Positions 28,872 to 38,294 of a DNA stretch of 64,000 bases are shown here, in pieces. The notes under the pieces were generated by a model that saw only the letters and a list, made by a program, of their open reading frames with translations, had not been told where the DNA came from and ran no database searches. Both the position numbers and the translations under genes were made by a program. The DNA lies in NCBI RefSeq assembly GCF_002874965.1, contig NZ_CP025624.1, forward strand, positions 3,038,001 to 3,102,000, given 5' to 3'. The stretch is from Pseudomonas sp. NC02 (lineage in GTDB: Bacteria > Pseudomonadota > Gammaproteobacteria > Pseudomonadales > Pseudomonadaceae). Position 1 is the first letter of the stretch, and each line of letters begins with the position of its first letter.

Positions 28872-30287
28872 TCAGCGATTCAATGGCGCCACAAACCGGC
28901 TGTCCGCCGCGCTGTAAATCCACGGCTCATCCACATCCGAGACCTTGAAGCGGATCGTCTGCGAACTGCTGGCTGGCTTCTCTGCGGTCATCGCCACCGA
29001 CACCGGCACATCGGTAATCTCACCTGGTGCCAGGCTGATCTCGGTCTTGCCCTGCAGCTGGAAGCCGTCGCCGTCCATCAGCTCCAGGCGGTAATCCTGG
29101 CGCTGCTGGGTCTTGTTGATGACTTTGAGGCTGTAGATGTTCTCGATCAAGCCGTCACTGTTCTCGCGGAACATCCCCCGGTCCTTGGTCACGTCCAGCG
29201 ACACCATCGGGCGTTCCACCAGCGCCACCACCAGCGCGCCGATCATCACCAGCAGCACGGCACTGTAGCCGATCAGGCGTGGCCTGAGCAGATGGGTCTT
29301 GCCACCTTGCAACTGATGCTCCGAGGTGTAGCTGACCAGGCCGCGGGCATAGCCCATTTTATCCATGATCGAATCACAGGCATCGATACACGCGGCGCAG
29401 CCGATGCATTCCATTTGCAGGCCGTCACGGATGTCGATGCCGGTGGGGCATACCTGCACGCACAGCTGGCAGTCGATGCAATCACCCAGGCCGACGTCCG
29501 CCGGTTGCACGTCTCGTTTGCGCGGGCCACGGTTCTCGCCGCGGGCTACGTCGTAGGAAATGGTCAGGGTGTCCTTGTCGAACATCACACTCTGGAACCG
29601 TGCATACGGGCACATGTGCATGCACACCGCTTCACGTAGCCAGCCGGCGTTGATGTAGGTGGCGCCGGTAAAGAACAGCACCCAGAACAGGCTTACGCCA
29701 CCCATCTGCCAGGTCAGCAGCTCCTCGGCCAGCGGCCGGATCGGCGTGAAGTAGCCGACAAATGTCAGCCCGGTCAGCACGCTGATCCCCAGCCACAGCG
29801 TGTGCTTGGCCGAGCGCCGCGCCAGCTTGTCCAGGCTCCAGGGCGCAGCTTGCAGCTTGATGCGTTGGTTTCGCTCGCCTTCAGTGACCTTTTCGCACCA
29901 CATGAACAACCAGGTAAACGAGCTTTGCGGGCAGGTATAGCCACACCACACACGCCCTGCGAATACGGTAATGGCGAACAGGCCGAACGCGCAGATGATC
30001 AACAGCGCCGACAGTAGGATGAAATCCTGGGGCCAGAACGTGGCACCGAAGATGTGGAATTTGCTTTCAGCCAGGTCCCATAACACCGCCTGCCGTCCGC
30101 CCCAGTTCAGCCACACGGTGCCGAAAAATGCCATGAACAGAAAGCCTGCGCCGGCCACGCGCAAGGTACGGAACAGGCCGGTAAAACTGCGGGTGTGAAT
30201 CAGGTGGTCGCTGGATTTGGCCTTCATCTTCTTTGGATGTGCAGGCTCTAACACTTCTACGGTTCGGACGGGGATTCTATCGCTCAT
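28872..30287 (-). CDS. ccoG: Cytochrome c oxidase accessory protein CcoG (FixG/RdxA)
   Basis: A 471-residue polyferredoxin-like membrane protein needed for copper handling during assembly of cbb3 oxidase; CcoG proteins have been described as Cu(II) reductases. Visible features are membrane segments near residues 45-70, 90-115 and 165-185, GRVWCGYTCPQSSFTW, two 4Fe-4S motifs (CIDCQLCVQVCP and CIGCAACIDACD), and a C-terminal Ig-like FixG domain after the last helix. I start at MSDRIPV (30287) because family members begin this way; an ATG at 30311 is also in frame. The gene is alone: no ccoNOQP, fixH or ccoI is next to it, so it is either a second copy or a moved one. Confidence 0.94.
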   Translation of the reverse strand: MSDRIPVRTVEVLEPAHPKKMKAKSSDHLIHTRSFTGLFRTLRVAGAGFLFMAFFGTVWLNWGGRQAVLWDLAESKFHIFGATFWPQDFILLSALLIICAFGLFAITVFAGRVWCGYTCPQSSFTWLFMWCEKVTEGERNQRIKLQAAPWSLDKLARRSAKHTLWLGISVLTGLTFVGYFTPIRPLAEELLTWQMGGVSLFWVLFFTGATYINAGWLREAVCMHMCPYARFQSVMFDKDTLTISYDVARGENRGPRKRDVQPADVGLGDCIDCQLCVQVCPTGIDIRDGLQMECIGCAACIDACDSIMDKMGYARGLVSYTSEHQLQGGKTHLLRPRLIGYSAVLLVMIGALVVALVERPMVSLDVTKDRGMFRENSDGLIENIYSLKVINKTQQRQDYRLELMDGDGFQLQGKTEISLAPGEITDVPVSVAMTAEKPASSSQTIRFKVSDVDEPWIYSAADSRFVAPLNR

Positions 30288-30457
30288 GGTCTTTCGCTCA
30301 TCAGCCTCCATCAGGCAGATGAACTATGACCGGCGCTCTGTTTGCATAACAGACTCAGGTATGGCGATAAAAAGCGGATCAGATGGGCCGCCCGTGCATG
30401 CCTGCGACAATGTGCTGCACCCGGTGGTGCGCGGGGTGCAGCGCTTTTGAGGCGGGG

Positions 30458-30471
30458 CTGATCCAGGTCAA
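30458..30471. promoter_or_regulatory. Possible Anr/FNR-type box upstream of ccoG
   Basis: On the minus strand the sequence reads TTGACCTGGATCAG, matching 8 of the 10 fixed bases of the Anr/FNR consensus TTGAT-N4-ATCAA. It is about 170 bases before the ccoG start, immediately after the stop of the small upstream gene. Oxygen control of cbb3-related genes by Anr is well known in pseudomonads, but two mismatches make this site tentative. Confidence 0.35.
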
Positions 30472-30711
30472 TCAAATCACCGAATCACCGTCGGTAGCTT
30501 TCAAGTGCTTACGGCCGTCTTTGGCACCCGCTACGGTCAATGCGTCGGCTTCGGCTTCGGTGATATAGGTGCGGTCACCGTTCAGCTTCACGAACGACAT
30601 GGATTTCTCGCTGTCGGTTTCGACCGTGACATGGGTGGCTTCCAGTTGTTTCTCGTGGCCGTCCACATCGACGGTGAAGAAACATTGCTGACCTTCGATA
30701 CGTACGGGCAT
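30472..30711 (-). CDS. Small protein, DUF3203-like
   Basis: A 79-residue soluble protein (MPVRIEGQQCFFTVDVDGHEK...) with alternating beta-strand-like segments and an acidic character. It resembles the DUF3203 proteins found in pseudomonads, but I recall the family only in outline. A GGAG ribosome binding site lies just upstream of the start (30711). The gene precedes ccoG on the same strand, with 184 bases between. Function unknown. Confidence 0.7.
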   Translation of the reverse strand: MPVRIEGQQCFFTVDVDGHEKQLEATHVTVETDSEKSMSFVKLNGDRTYITEAEADALTVAGAKDGRKHLKATDGDSVI

Positions 30712-30831
30712 ATCGATCTCCTTTTTGTGGGCTATTACTGATTAGGGTGGGATGCGCAGGCAATGGTTCTGCGCAACTGACTGACGGTCGATGCTGTCCA
30801 TGTTCTATCGACCCCCAACAAGGAAACGTCC

Positions 30832-31326
30832 ATGGACGCCTGGTGGCATGAAGTCTGGGTAACCCTGCAAGCGGAATTTGCCGATATCGGCGATGCCCGG
30901 CAACTCACGCAAATCACCGTTCGGCTGCTGATTGCCGCGATATTGGGCGGGATCCTGGGTTACGAGCGCGAACAGAAAGGCAAGGCCGCCGGGGTACGCA
31001 CCCACATGCTCGTGGCCCTGGGCGCCGCGCTGTTCGTGTTGGTGCCGAGCATGTCCGGCTCCCAGGCAGACGCCATGAGCCGTGTGCTGCAGGGCGTGAT
31101 AGCGGGTATCGGCTTTCTTGGTGCTGGCACCATCCTCAAGGGCAAGGAAGACGAAGAGGGTCAGCACGTCAAAGGGCTGACCACCGCCGCCGGCTTGTGG
31201 ATGACCGCCGCCATTGGGGTGGCGGCGGGAATGGGGCGGGAATCCACGGCGGTACTCAGCACGTTGTTGGCTTTGGCGGTGTTCAGTGTGATGCCAAGAA
31301 TCGTCAGGCTATTGGAAAAGAATTAG
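30832..31326 (+). CDS. MgtC/SapB-family inner-membrane protein
   Basis: A 164-residue membrane protein with the MgtC N-terminal domain: LLIAAILGGILGYEREQKGKAAGVRTHMLV is the family hallmark, followed by hydrophobic segments (LVALGAALFVLVPSM, GVIAGIGFLGAGTIL, LWMTAAIGVAAGMG). It lacks the C-terminal ACT-like domain of Salmonella MgtC, so it belongs to the short SapB/YhiD-like group, whose function is not settled (membrane-potential, Mg2+ or acid stress have been suggested). It is divergent from the DUF3203-like gene. An AAGGAAA ribosome binding site precedes the ATG. Confidence 0.9.
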   Translation: MDAWWHEVWVTLQAEFADIGDARQLTQITVRLLIAAILGGILGYEREQKGKAAGVRTHMLVALGAALFVLVPSMSGSQADAMSRVLQGVIAGIGFLGAGTILKGKEDEEGQHVKGLTTAAGLWMTAAIGVAAGMGRESTAVLSTLLALAVFSVMPRIVRLLEKN

Positions 31327-31412
31327 TCGCCGTATTTTTCATCAGGTCGCGCGTGAATGGGCTGACAGCGTGATATCGAGGCGTGTGCAACTTCACGCTC
31401 CTGCTGGACTGA

Positions 31413-32249
31413 TCACTGTACCGGAATGGTGATTTGATCTTCTTTGTGATACGCGAATATGCGTTGGTCTTGAGCGAGCAAGTCAACACGAACCACCGGA
31501 AGCAGGCGCTGCGTATAGCCGTAATACTCGCGCTGAAGTTTCTTGGCCGCATCTCTTCCTGGCAAGTTGGCAGCGTTATAGAAGAAAGCCTGGAAGGGGA
31601 CTTTATCAATCTCGGACACTGTCCAGGCTGAGGTGACGACTTCATTCCAATCTTCAATATAGTTTGCCGGCATCAGTTTTCTGACAGTGATGCTTAGAGA
31701 AAACTGCTGCACCGATCCACGAAACGCACACATAAAAAAATAAGCCGGTTTGACTTTGTTGAAGTGGGCCAGCCAGGTGTGGCCATCCACCACGCCTTGG
31801 TCATCGCAGTGCCGGCTCCATTCACGCTGGTAGCCTGGCAGCTCCCTGGAAGTTTCGCCGCATCCATCCGGGCGGTCACCTGTCGCACCATTGGTGGGAA
31901 AAGAGCAGCGCACGCTGATTGGGCCCGCTGCGGTGGAGGGCAATGCCGACATTATTACGCCAGCGTCCCGTGCAAACAGCTTCCTGATACCCAGGTCGGC
32001 TCGCAGGTAAGAGAATGCGGCGGCATTGCGCTCAAGCTCGCCGGGCGATGCTATGAGGCTGTCAGTGACGCGAATAAGCACCCCATTGCAGTGATACAGG
32101 GCCAGGCCATCGGCACACTGAGCAGCGGTGTCCTGGTAGCGGTTGTTTAATTTGCTTGCGATTTCCGTATCGAACGGGCCGGAGGGTTCGGTGGTGCAGG
32201 CGGTCAAGGTGCAAAGGAAAAGCAGCAGGTAGGCGGCTGTTCTTTTCAT
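31413..32249 (-). CDS. Putative lipoprotein, halovibrin (HvnA)-like
   Basis: A 278-residue exported protein: MKRTAAYLLLFLCTLTAC gives a signal with lipobox LTAC, so it is probably a lipoprotein. The body has several cysteines that may form disulfides (QCADGLALYHCNGVLIR, VRCSFPTNGATGDRPDGCG) and segments such as HTWLAHFNKVKPAYFFMCAF and VPFQAFFYN. This pattern reminds me of proteins annotated as halovibrin HvnA in pseudomonads, named after a Vibrio fischeri NAD-targeting enzyme; this is from memory and tentative. No catalytic motif can be named. The stretch is less GC-rich than its neighbours, consistent with accessory DNA. It has GAGGT before the ATG. Confidence 0.75.
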   Translation of the reverse strand: MKRTAAYLLLFLCTLTACTTEPSGPFDTEIASKLNNRYQDTAAQCADGLALYHCNGVLIRVTDSLIASPGELERNAAAFSYLRADLGIRKLFARDAGVIMSALPSTAAGPISVRCSFPTNGATGDRPDGCGETSRELPGYQREWSRHCDDQGVVDGHTWLAHFNKVKPAYFFMCAFRGSVQQFSLSITVRKLMPANYIEDWNEVVTSAWTVSEIDKVPFQAFFYNAANLPGRDAAKKLQREYYGYTQRLLPVVRVDLLAQDQRIFAYHKEDQITIPVQ

Positions 32250-32398
32250 GAGGTATCTCCGAGAGGTTTTATTGTTCTGTTGTTCGCGCGTCGCGCACTT
32301 TGATCATGGGCGGCGTTCGTCTCGGCTGATACTGTCGGTTTTGACAGTTCTTTATAATTTTTTGTGAATGAAGTTGCAGCTTATAGATTCAAGTAAAC

Positions 32399-32424
32399 GC
32401 GGAAGCCTGAAGCTTCCGCTTTTT
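32399..32424 (+). terminator. Hairpin with T-run, probable terminator
   Basis: GCGGAAGC (32399-32406) and GCTTCCGC (32412-32419) form a perfect 8-base stem with a five-base loop, followed on the + strand by TTTTT. No + strand gene ends nearby, while the small minus-strand gene at 32445-32603 ends just before it. Reading from that side the T-run is weak (GTTTACTT), so the hairpin may serve both directions or mark the end of an unseen + strand transcript. Confidence 0.65.
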
Positions 32425-32444
32425 ACTTCCTGTGATCGGTCTCT

Positions 32445-32603
32445 TCAGACAATCACCGGAGGCATGGTCGTCGGTGGTTCCTCCACCGGTGGTGGCTGTG
32501 TGCCTGGCGGTTCCTGCTCGGGAACCGGGTCGGGTTCGGTCGGCGGTAATGTGGGCTTATCTATATTGGGATCAGGCGTTTCAGCCGGAATAGGGATATT
32601 CAT
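32445..32603 (-). CDS. Small proline-rich protein, 52 residues
   Basis: A short minus-strand gene. The product starts MNIPIPAETPDPNIDKPTLP and ends EEPPTTMPPVIV; about 20 of 52 residues are proline, with many E, D and T, and there is no hydrophobic segment. A perfect GGAGG ribosome binding site (CTCC at 32612-32616 on the + strand) is well placed before the ATG, and a hairpin follows the stop, so I consider it real. The opposite strand encodes a Gly/Ser-rich frame that I regard as its shadow. It lies between the lipoprotein gene and glgE. Small acidic Pro-rich proteins of this look occur in other pseudomonads; the function is unknown. Confidence 0.7.
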   Translation of the reverse strand: MNIPIPAETPDPNIDKPTLPPTEPDPVPEQEPPGTQPPPVEEPPTTMPPVIV

Positions 32604-32808
32604 CGGTGTGGCCTCCTTTGTGCTTTGCTCTATCGGTGGACAATCGCGTGGTGGATTTGATTCCCCGCCCGATGGCGGGATATCCGCCTGAACTTTTCAC
32701 TCGTCGGCATGCTCGGAACCTAGACGGCCCTACTCAGGGAGAGTGGCGTCGTTTCAGAATTTGAATCAAGCACAAGAGCGTCCACTGGGCGTTAAGGGGA
32801 GATGCTCG

Positions 32809-34806
32809 ATGACTGCTGAAACACTGACTCAAGACGATTCAACCTCCACATTACCGCTGTCCCAGGCACTGTTGCTGCCAAGGATCGCGATTGAAAGCAC
32901 GACCCCGGTGATCGATGGCGGCGAGTTCGCCGTCAAGGCTGTGGTTGGCCAGCGCGTGCAGGTTGCCAGCAAGGTGTTCGCTGATGGCCACGACAAGCTT
33001 GCGGTGATGATCCGCTGGCGCCCGCGCAGTGAAGAAAGCTGGCACAGCGTGGTGATGACCGATGTCGGCAACAACGGCTGGGAAGGCGCATTCACCGTGA
33101 CCGCCCAGGGCCCGCATGAGTATTGCATCGAAGCCTGGATCGACACGTTTGCCAGCTTTCGCTACGAACTGAGCAAGAAACACGAGGCCGGGGTGCCGGT
33201 CAGCCTGGAGTTGCAGGAAGGTCGCGGTCAGGTCTTGCAAGCCGCCGAGCGCAGTGACAATGAGCTGCGTGACCGCTTGATGTTGCTGCACCACGAACTC
33301 TCCGGTTTGCTGGAAACCGAGCAGGTCGCGTTGTTCCTGCACGAAGACAGTGCACACCTGATGACCCAGGCCGATCACCGCGCCTATTTGAGCATCAGCC
33401 CGGTGTACCCGATTGATGTAGAGCGCGAGGCTGCGCAATTTGCCAGCTGGTACGAGTTGTTTCCCCGCTCGATCACCGACGATCCCGCCCGCCATGGCAC
33501 ATTCAACGATGTGCACTCACGGCTGTCGATGATCCACGACATGGGCTTTGACGTGCTGTACTTCCCGCCGATCCATCCGATCGGTCGCAGCCACCGCAAG
33601 GGCAAGAACAATTCCCTGACCGCCGGGCCGGACGACCCGGGCAGCCCGTATGCCATCGGCAGCGAAGAGGGCGGCCACGAGGCGATCCATTCGCAGTTGG
33701 GCACCCGTGAGGATTTCCGCAACCTGGTCAAGGCCGCCGCCGACCATGGACTGGAAATCGCGCTGGATTTTGCCATCCAGTGCTCCCAGGACCACCCGTG
33801 GCTCAAACAGCATCCGGGCTGGTTCAACTGGCGGCCCGACGGCACGATCAAATACGCCGAGAACCCGCCGAAGAAATACCAGGACATCGTCAACGTCGAC
33901 TTCTATGCGGCCGACGCGATTCCCAGCCTGTGGGTCGAGTTGCGCGACATCGTGGTCGGTTGGGTGGAAGAGGGCGTGAAGACCTTTCGCGTCGACAACC
34001 CCCACACCAAGCCGCTGCCGTTCTGGCAATGGCTGATCAGCGATGTGCGTTCTAAATACCCCGAAGTGATCTTCCTCGCCGAAGCCTTCACCACCCCGGC
34101 GATGATGGCGCGCCTGGGCAAGGTTGGTTACTCCCAGAGCTACACCTACTTCACCTGGCGCAACACCAAGGCCGAGTTGAGCGAGTACCTGAGCGAACTG
34201 AACGAGTCGCCGTGGCGCGAGTGCTTCCGGCCGAACTTCTTCGTCAACACCCCGGACATCAACCCCGGCTTCCTGCATGAATCCGGCCGCGCCGGCTTCT
34301 TGATCCGCGCCGCGTTGGCCACCATGGGCTCAGGCCTGTGGGGCATGTACTCGGGTTTTGAACTGTGCGAAGCGGCACCGGTGCCGGGCAAGGAAGAGTA
34401 CCTGGACTCGGAGAAGTACGAGATCCGCCCACGAGACTTCACGGCGCCGGGCAACATCATTGCCGAGATCGCCCAGCTCAACCGCATCCGCCGGCAGAAC
34501 CCGGCCTTGCAGACGCACCTGGGGCTCAAACTCTACAACGCGTGGAACGACAACATCCTGTACTTCGGCAAACGCAGCGAGGATGGCAGCAACTTTATCC
34601 TGGTGGCCGTGAGTCTCGACCCGTTCAACGCCCAGGAGGCCAATTTCGAGTTGCCGCTGTGGGAGCTGGGCTTGCCGGACGATGCCCAGACCCAGGGCGA
34701 AGACCTGATGACCGGCCACCGCTGGACCTGGTACGGCAAGACCCAGTGGATGCGCATCGAACCGTGGCATCAGCCATTCGGCATCTGGCGCATTACCGTA
34801 AGTTGA
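32809..34806 (+). CDS. glgE: Alpha-1,4-glucan:maltose-1-phosphate maltosyltransferase
   Basis: A 665-residue GH13_3 enzyme that extends alpha-1,4-glucan with maltosyl units from maltose-1-phosphate. An N-terminal beta domain (to about residue 190) leads into the TIM barrel with YFPPIHPIGRSHRKG, ALDFAIQCSQDHPWL, the nucleophile D396 in TFRVDNPHTKPLPFW and the general acid E425 in FLAEAF. A ribosome binding site (AAGGGGAGA) fits the ATG at 32809; an earlier in-frame ATG (32743) is less well supported. It is the first gene of the glgE-treS/mak-glgB set and would use the maltose-1-phosphate made by the next gene's kinase domain. Confidence 0.96.
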   Translation: MTAETLTQDDSTSTLPLSQALLLPRIAIESTTPVIDGGEFAVKAVVGQRVQVASKVFADGHDKLAVMIRWRPRSEESWHSVVMTDVGNNGWEGAFTVTAQGPHEYCIEAWIDTFASFRYELSKKHEAGVPVSLELQEGRGQVLQAAERSDNELRDRLMLLHHELSGLLETEQVALFLHEDSAHLMTQADHRAYLSISPVYPIDVEREAAQFASWYELFPRSITDDPARHGTFNDVHSRLSMIHDMGFDVLYFPPIHPIGRSHRKGKNNSLTAGPDDPGSPYAIGSEEGGHEAIHSQLGTREDFRNLVKAAADHGLEIALDFAIQCSQDHPWLKQHPGWFNWRPDGTIKYAENPPKKYQDIVNVDFYAADAIPSLWVELRDIVVGWVEEGVKTFRVDNPHTKPLPFWQWLISDVRSKYPEVIFLAEAFTTPAMMARLGKVGYSQSYTYFTWRNTKAELSEYLSELNESPWRECFRPNFFVNTPDINPGFLHESGRAGFLIRAALATMGSGLWGMYSGFELCEAAPVPGKEEYLDSEKYEIRPRDFTAPGNIIAEIAQLNRIRRQNPALQTHLGLKLYNAWNDNILYFGKRSEDGSNFILVAVSLDPFNAQEANFELPLWELGLPDDAQTQGEDLMTGHRWTWYGKTQWMRIEPWHQPFGIWRITVS

Positions 34807-34914
34807 GATCGTTCCCACGCTCCGCGTGGGAATGCAGCCCCGGACGCTCTGCGTCCCCCAAGCGTGACGCGGAGCGTCGCAACAGGCATTCCCACGCAGA
34901 GCGTGGGAACGATC
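34807..34914. repeat. Palindromic intergenic repeat between glgE and treS
   Basis: A 108-base element bounded by GATCGTTCCCACGCT and its complement AGCGTGGGAACGATC, with internal hairpins (CCACGCTCCGCGTGG; GACGCTCTGCGTC...GACGCGGAGCGTC). This GTTCCCACGC-type palindrome is a repeat family common in Pseudomonas intergenic DNA and is different from the REPINs. It begins at the glgE stop codon and ends 32 bases before treS, so read-through transcripts would carry a large structure here. Confidence 0.85.
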
Positions 34915-34946
34915 AGCGGCCCTCACGAATTTTCCAGGAGTTTCCA

Positions 34947-37900
34947 ATGGCGAAGAAACCCAAGGCTGCCACCTTTATCAAAGATCCGCTCTGGTACAAA
35001 GACGCGGTGATTTATCAGGTTCACGTCAAATCCTATTTCGACTCCAACAACGACGGCATCGGTGATTTTCCCGGGCTGATCGCCAAGCTCGACTACATCG
35101 CCGACCTTGGTGTGAACACCATCTGGCTACTACCGTTCTACCCCTCGCCACGCCGTGACGATGGCTACGACATTGCCGAATACCGCGGTGTGCACAGCGA
35201 CTACGGGACCATGGCCGACGCCAAGCGCTTTATCGCCGAAGCCCATAAACGCGGGCTGCGGGTGATCACCGAGCTGGTGATCAACCACACCTCCGACCAG
35301 CACCCCTGGTTCCAGCGCGCCCGCAAGGCCAAGCCCGGCTCGGCGGCGCGGGATTTCTACGTATGGTCCGATGACGACCAGAAATACGACGGCACCCGGA
35401 TCATTTTCCTCGACACCGAAAAGTCCAACTGGACCTGGGACCCAGTCGCCGGCCAGTACTTCTGGCACCGCTTTTACTCCCACCAGCCGGACCTCAACTT
35501 CGATAACCCACAGGTCATGAAAGCCGTCCTGTCGGTGATGCGCTACTGGCTCGACATGGGCATCGACGGCCTGCGCCTGGACGCCATTCCGTACCTGATC
35601 GAGCGCGACGGCACCAACAACGAAAACCTCCCCGAAACCCACGACGTGCTCAAGCAGATCCGCGCCGAGATCGACGCCAACTACCCCGACCGCATGCTCC
35701 TGGCCGAAGCCAACCAATGGCCGGAAGACACCCAGCTGTACTTCGGGGACAAAAAGGGCGACGACGGCGATGAGTGCCACATGGCGTTCCACTTCCCGCT
35801 GATGCCGCGCATGTACATGGCGCTGGCCCAGGAAGACCGTTTCCCGATCACCGATATCCTGCGCCAGACCCCGGAGATCCCGGCCAATTGCCAATGGGCA
35901 ATCTTCCTGCGCAACCACGATGAACTGACCCTGGAAATGGTCACCGACAAAGAGCGCGACTACCTCTGGAACTATTACGCTGCCGACCGCCGTGCACGTA
36001 TCAACCTGGGGATTCGCCGCCGCCTGGCGCCGCTGATGGAACGCGACCGCCGGCGCATCGAGCTGCTCAACAGCCTGCTGCTGTCGATGCCGGGCACGCC
36101 GACCCTGTACTACGGCGATGAGATCGGCATGGGCGACAACATCTACCTCGGTGACCGCGACGGCGTGCGTACGCCGATGCAATGGTCCATCGACCGCAAC
36201 GGCGGCTTCTCCCGCGCCGACCCGGCCAGCCTGGTATTGCCGCCGATCATGGACCCGCAATACGGCTACCAGTCGGTCAACGTCGAAACCCAGACCCAGG
36301 ACCCGCACTCGTTGCTGAACTGGACGCGGCGCATGCTCGCGGTGCGTAAACAGTCCAAGGCGTTCGGTCGCGGCAGCCTGAAAATGCTCTCGCCCAGCAA
36401 CCGCCGCATCCTGGCGTATACCCGCGAATACGCAGGCGCCGATGGCAAGAATGAAATCATCCTGTGCGTGGCCAACGTGTCCCGCAGTGCCCAGGCCGCA
36501 GAACTGGACCTCTCGGCGTTTGCCGGCATGGTTCCGGTGGAGATGCTCGGTGGCAATGCCTTCCCGCCCATTGGCCAGCTGAATTTCCTGCTGACCCTGG
36601 CGCCGTATGGCTTCTACTGGTTCGTGCTGGCGGCGGAAAACCAGATGCCAAGCTGGCACGTGGAACCGGCACAAAGCATCCCGGACTTCACCACCCTGGT
36701 GCTGAAGAAACGCATGGAAGAATTGCTCGAAGCACCGTGCCGCACCACCCTGGAACAGAATGCGTTGCCGGCGTGGCTGCCCAAGCGCCGCTGGTTTGCC
36801 AGCAAGGATACGGCAATCGACAGCGTGCACATCGCTTATGGCGTGCGCTTCGGCGACCCGCAGCATCCGGTGCTGCTCAGTGAAATCGAAGTCACCAGCG
36901 CCGGCCAGGTCAGCCGCTATCAGCTGCCGTTCGGCTTCCTTGGCGAAGACCAGTTCACCAGCGCCTTGCCGCAACAACTTGCGCTTGCCCGTGTACGGCG
37001 AGTGCGTCAGGTAGGTTTGGTGACCGATGCCTTCAGCCTCGACACTTATATCCGCGGCGTGATCCAAGGCCTGCAGGCCAAAACCGTCCTGGACTCCACC
37101 GATGGCGAGATTCGCTTCGAGCCCACGGCGCAGTTGGCCAAACTGGAATTGAACGACGAGTCGGAAGTGCGCTACCTCGCGGCGGAGCAGTCCAACAGTT
37201 CCGTGGTGGTGGGCGGCAGCCTGGTGCTCAAGCTGATCCGAAAAGTCAGCGCCGGGGTTCACCCGGAACTGGAAATGGGCGCCTACCTGACCGAAGCCGG
37301 CTACGAGCATATCTCGCCGCTGTTGGGCTCGGTGATCCGCCACGATGCCGATGGCCAGGACAACCTGCTGATGATCGCCCAGGGTTACCTGAGCAACCAG
37401 GGCGACGCGTGGGGCTGGACCCAGAATAACCTGGAGCGAGCGATTCGCGACGAACTGGCCGAAGCCATGTCCGAGCAGGAACAGCACTACAACGCCCTCG
37501 GCGAGCTGGCGGATTTCGCCGGCTTGCTCGGCCAGCGCCTGGGCGAGATGCACCTGGTGCTGGCGGCGCCCACCACTAACAAGGCGTTCAAGCCCGAGGT
37601 CACAACCCTCAAGGACAGCCAGGGCTGGGCCAGGCACGTGGGCGCACAAATCGACCACGCCTTGCAGTTGCTCAAACAGCATCAAACCAAGTTGAACCCT
37701 GCCGATCAGGCGTTGGTCAGTGCTTTACTGGAGCAGAAAAAGGCCATCGCCAGTCACGTTCAGGACCTGGCGAAAGCCACGGTGGGCGGGTTGCGCATTC
37801 GCGTGCACGGCGACCTGCACCTGGGCCAGGTACTGGTGGTCAAGGGCGATGCCTACCTCATCGACTTCGAGGGCGAACCGGCGCGGCCGCTGCCTGAACG

Positions 37901-38294
37901 TCGCGGCAAACACAGCCCGTACAAGGATGTGAGCGGGGTGCTGCGCTCGTTTGATTACGCGGCGGCCATGGCGGTGAATGTGCAGGGCGTCGACCAGTCG
38001 CCCGAGGCCAATGCGTCCCGGCAACGTGTGGCGGATCGCTACTTGCATGAGGCCAGGCAGGCATTTATCCAGGCCTATCACGCTGCCACGACTACACTGG
38101 CCCATGACTGGCAGGATGCCAAAGGCCAGGACGCAGCGCTGGCGTTGTTCAGCCTGGAGAAGGCCGCGTACGAAGTGGCCTACGAAGCAGAGAATCGCCC
38201 GAGCTGGTTGCCGGTGCCGTTGCAAGGTTTGCACGGGCTGCTCAGCGGGTTGAAACCAATATCGAAAACTGCACGCGGTGGGGAGACGTCATGA
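34947..38294 (+). CDS. treS: Trehalose synthase-maltokinase fusion (TreS-Mak)
   Basis: A 1115-residue two-domain enzyme. Residues 1 to about 560 are TreS (GH13_16), which interconverts maltose and trehalose: [20 protein letters not shown], the nucleophile D212 in GLRLDAIPY, acid E254 in LLAEANQW and D325 in RNHDEL, then the C-terminal beta domain. From about residue 600 to the end it is a maltokinase (Pep2-like), with a kinase-type catalytic loop [10 protein letters not shown] (H954) and metal-binding IDFEGEP. It therefore turns trehalose into maltose-1-phosphate for GlgE. A good ribosome binding site (CCAGGAG) precedes 34947; the frame runs open through the upstream repeat, which is not coding. 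The glgB start overlaps its end. Confidence 0.96.
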   Translation: MAKKPKAATFIKDPLWYKDAVIYQVHVKSYFDSNNDGIGDFPGLIAKLDYIADLGVNTIWLLPFYPSPRRDDGYDIAEYRGVHSDYGTMADAKRFIAEAHKRGLRVITELVINHTSDQHPWFQRARKAKPGSAARDFYVWSDDDQKYDGTRIIFLDTEKSNWTWDPVAGQYFWHRFYSHQPDLNFDNPQVMKAVLSVMRYWLDMGIDGLRLDAIPYLIERDGTNNENLPETHDVLKQIRAEIDANYPDRMLLAEANQWPEDTQLYFGDKKGDDGDECHMAFHFPLMPRMYMALAQEDRFPITDILRQTPEIPANCQWAIFLRNHDELTLEMVTDKERDYLWNYYAADRRARINLGIRRRLAPLMERDRRRIELLNSLLLSMPGTPTLYYGDEIGMGDNIYLGDRDGVRTPMQWSIDRNGGFSRADPASLVLPPIMDPQYGYQSVNVETQTQDPHSLLNWTRRMLAVRKQSKAFGRGSLKMLSPSNRRILAYTREYAGADGKNEIILCVANVSRSAQAAELDLSAFAGMVPVEMLGGNAFPPIGQLNFLLTLAPYGFYWFVLAAENQMPSWHVEPAQSIPDFTTLVLKKRMEELLEAPCRTTLEQNALPAWLPKRRWFASKDTAIDSVHIAYGVRFGDPQHPVLLSEIEVTSAGQVSRYQLPFGFLGEDQFTSALPQQLALARVRRVRQVGLVTDAFSLDTYIRGVIQGLQAKTVLDSTDGEIRFEPTAQLAKLELNDESEVRYLAAEQSNSSVVVGGSLVLKLIRKVSAGVHPELEMGAYLTEAGYEHISPLLGSVIRHDADGQDNLLMIAQGYLSNQGDAWGWTQNNLERAIRDELAEAMSEQEQHYNALGELADFAGLLGQRLGEMHLVLAAPTTNKAFKPEVTTLKDSQGWARHVGAQIDHALQLLKQHQTKLNPADQALVSALLEQKKAIASHVQDLAKATVGGLRIRVHGDLHLGQVLVVKGDAYLIDFEGEPARPLPERRGKHSPYKDVSGVLRSFDYAAAMAVNVQGVDQSPEANASRQRVADRYLHEARQAFIQAYHAATTTLAHDWQDAKGQDAALALFSLEKAAYEVAYEAENRPSWLPVPLQGLHGLLSGLKPISKTARGGETS

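Noticed and set aside
30414..30442. Hairpin GCTGCACCC/GGGTGCAGC followed by CGCTTTT
   Set aside because: It looks like a + strand terminator, but no + strand gene ends here and the T-run is short; left unassigned.
32368..32691. Gly/Ser-rich plus-strand frame of 107 codons
   Set aside because: It is the complement of the proline-rich small gene, lacks a ribosome binding site and begins inside a terminator-like hairpin region.
34365..34946. Upstream extension of the treS frame
   Set aside because: The extension overlaps glgE in another frame and crosses the palindromic repeat; the ATG at 34947 has a good ribosome binding site and gives the family start.
35130..37685. 851-codon minus-strand frame opposite treS-mak
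   Set aside because: Antisense shadow of a well supported enzyme; composition is typical of complementary frames.
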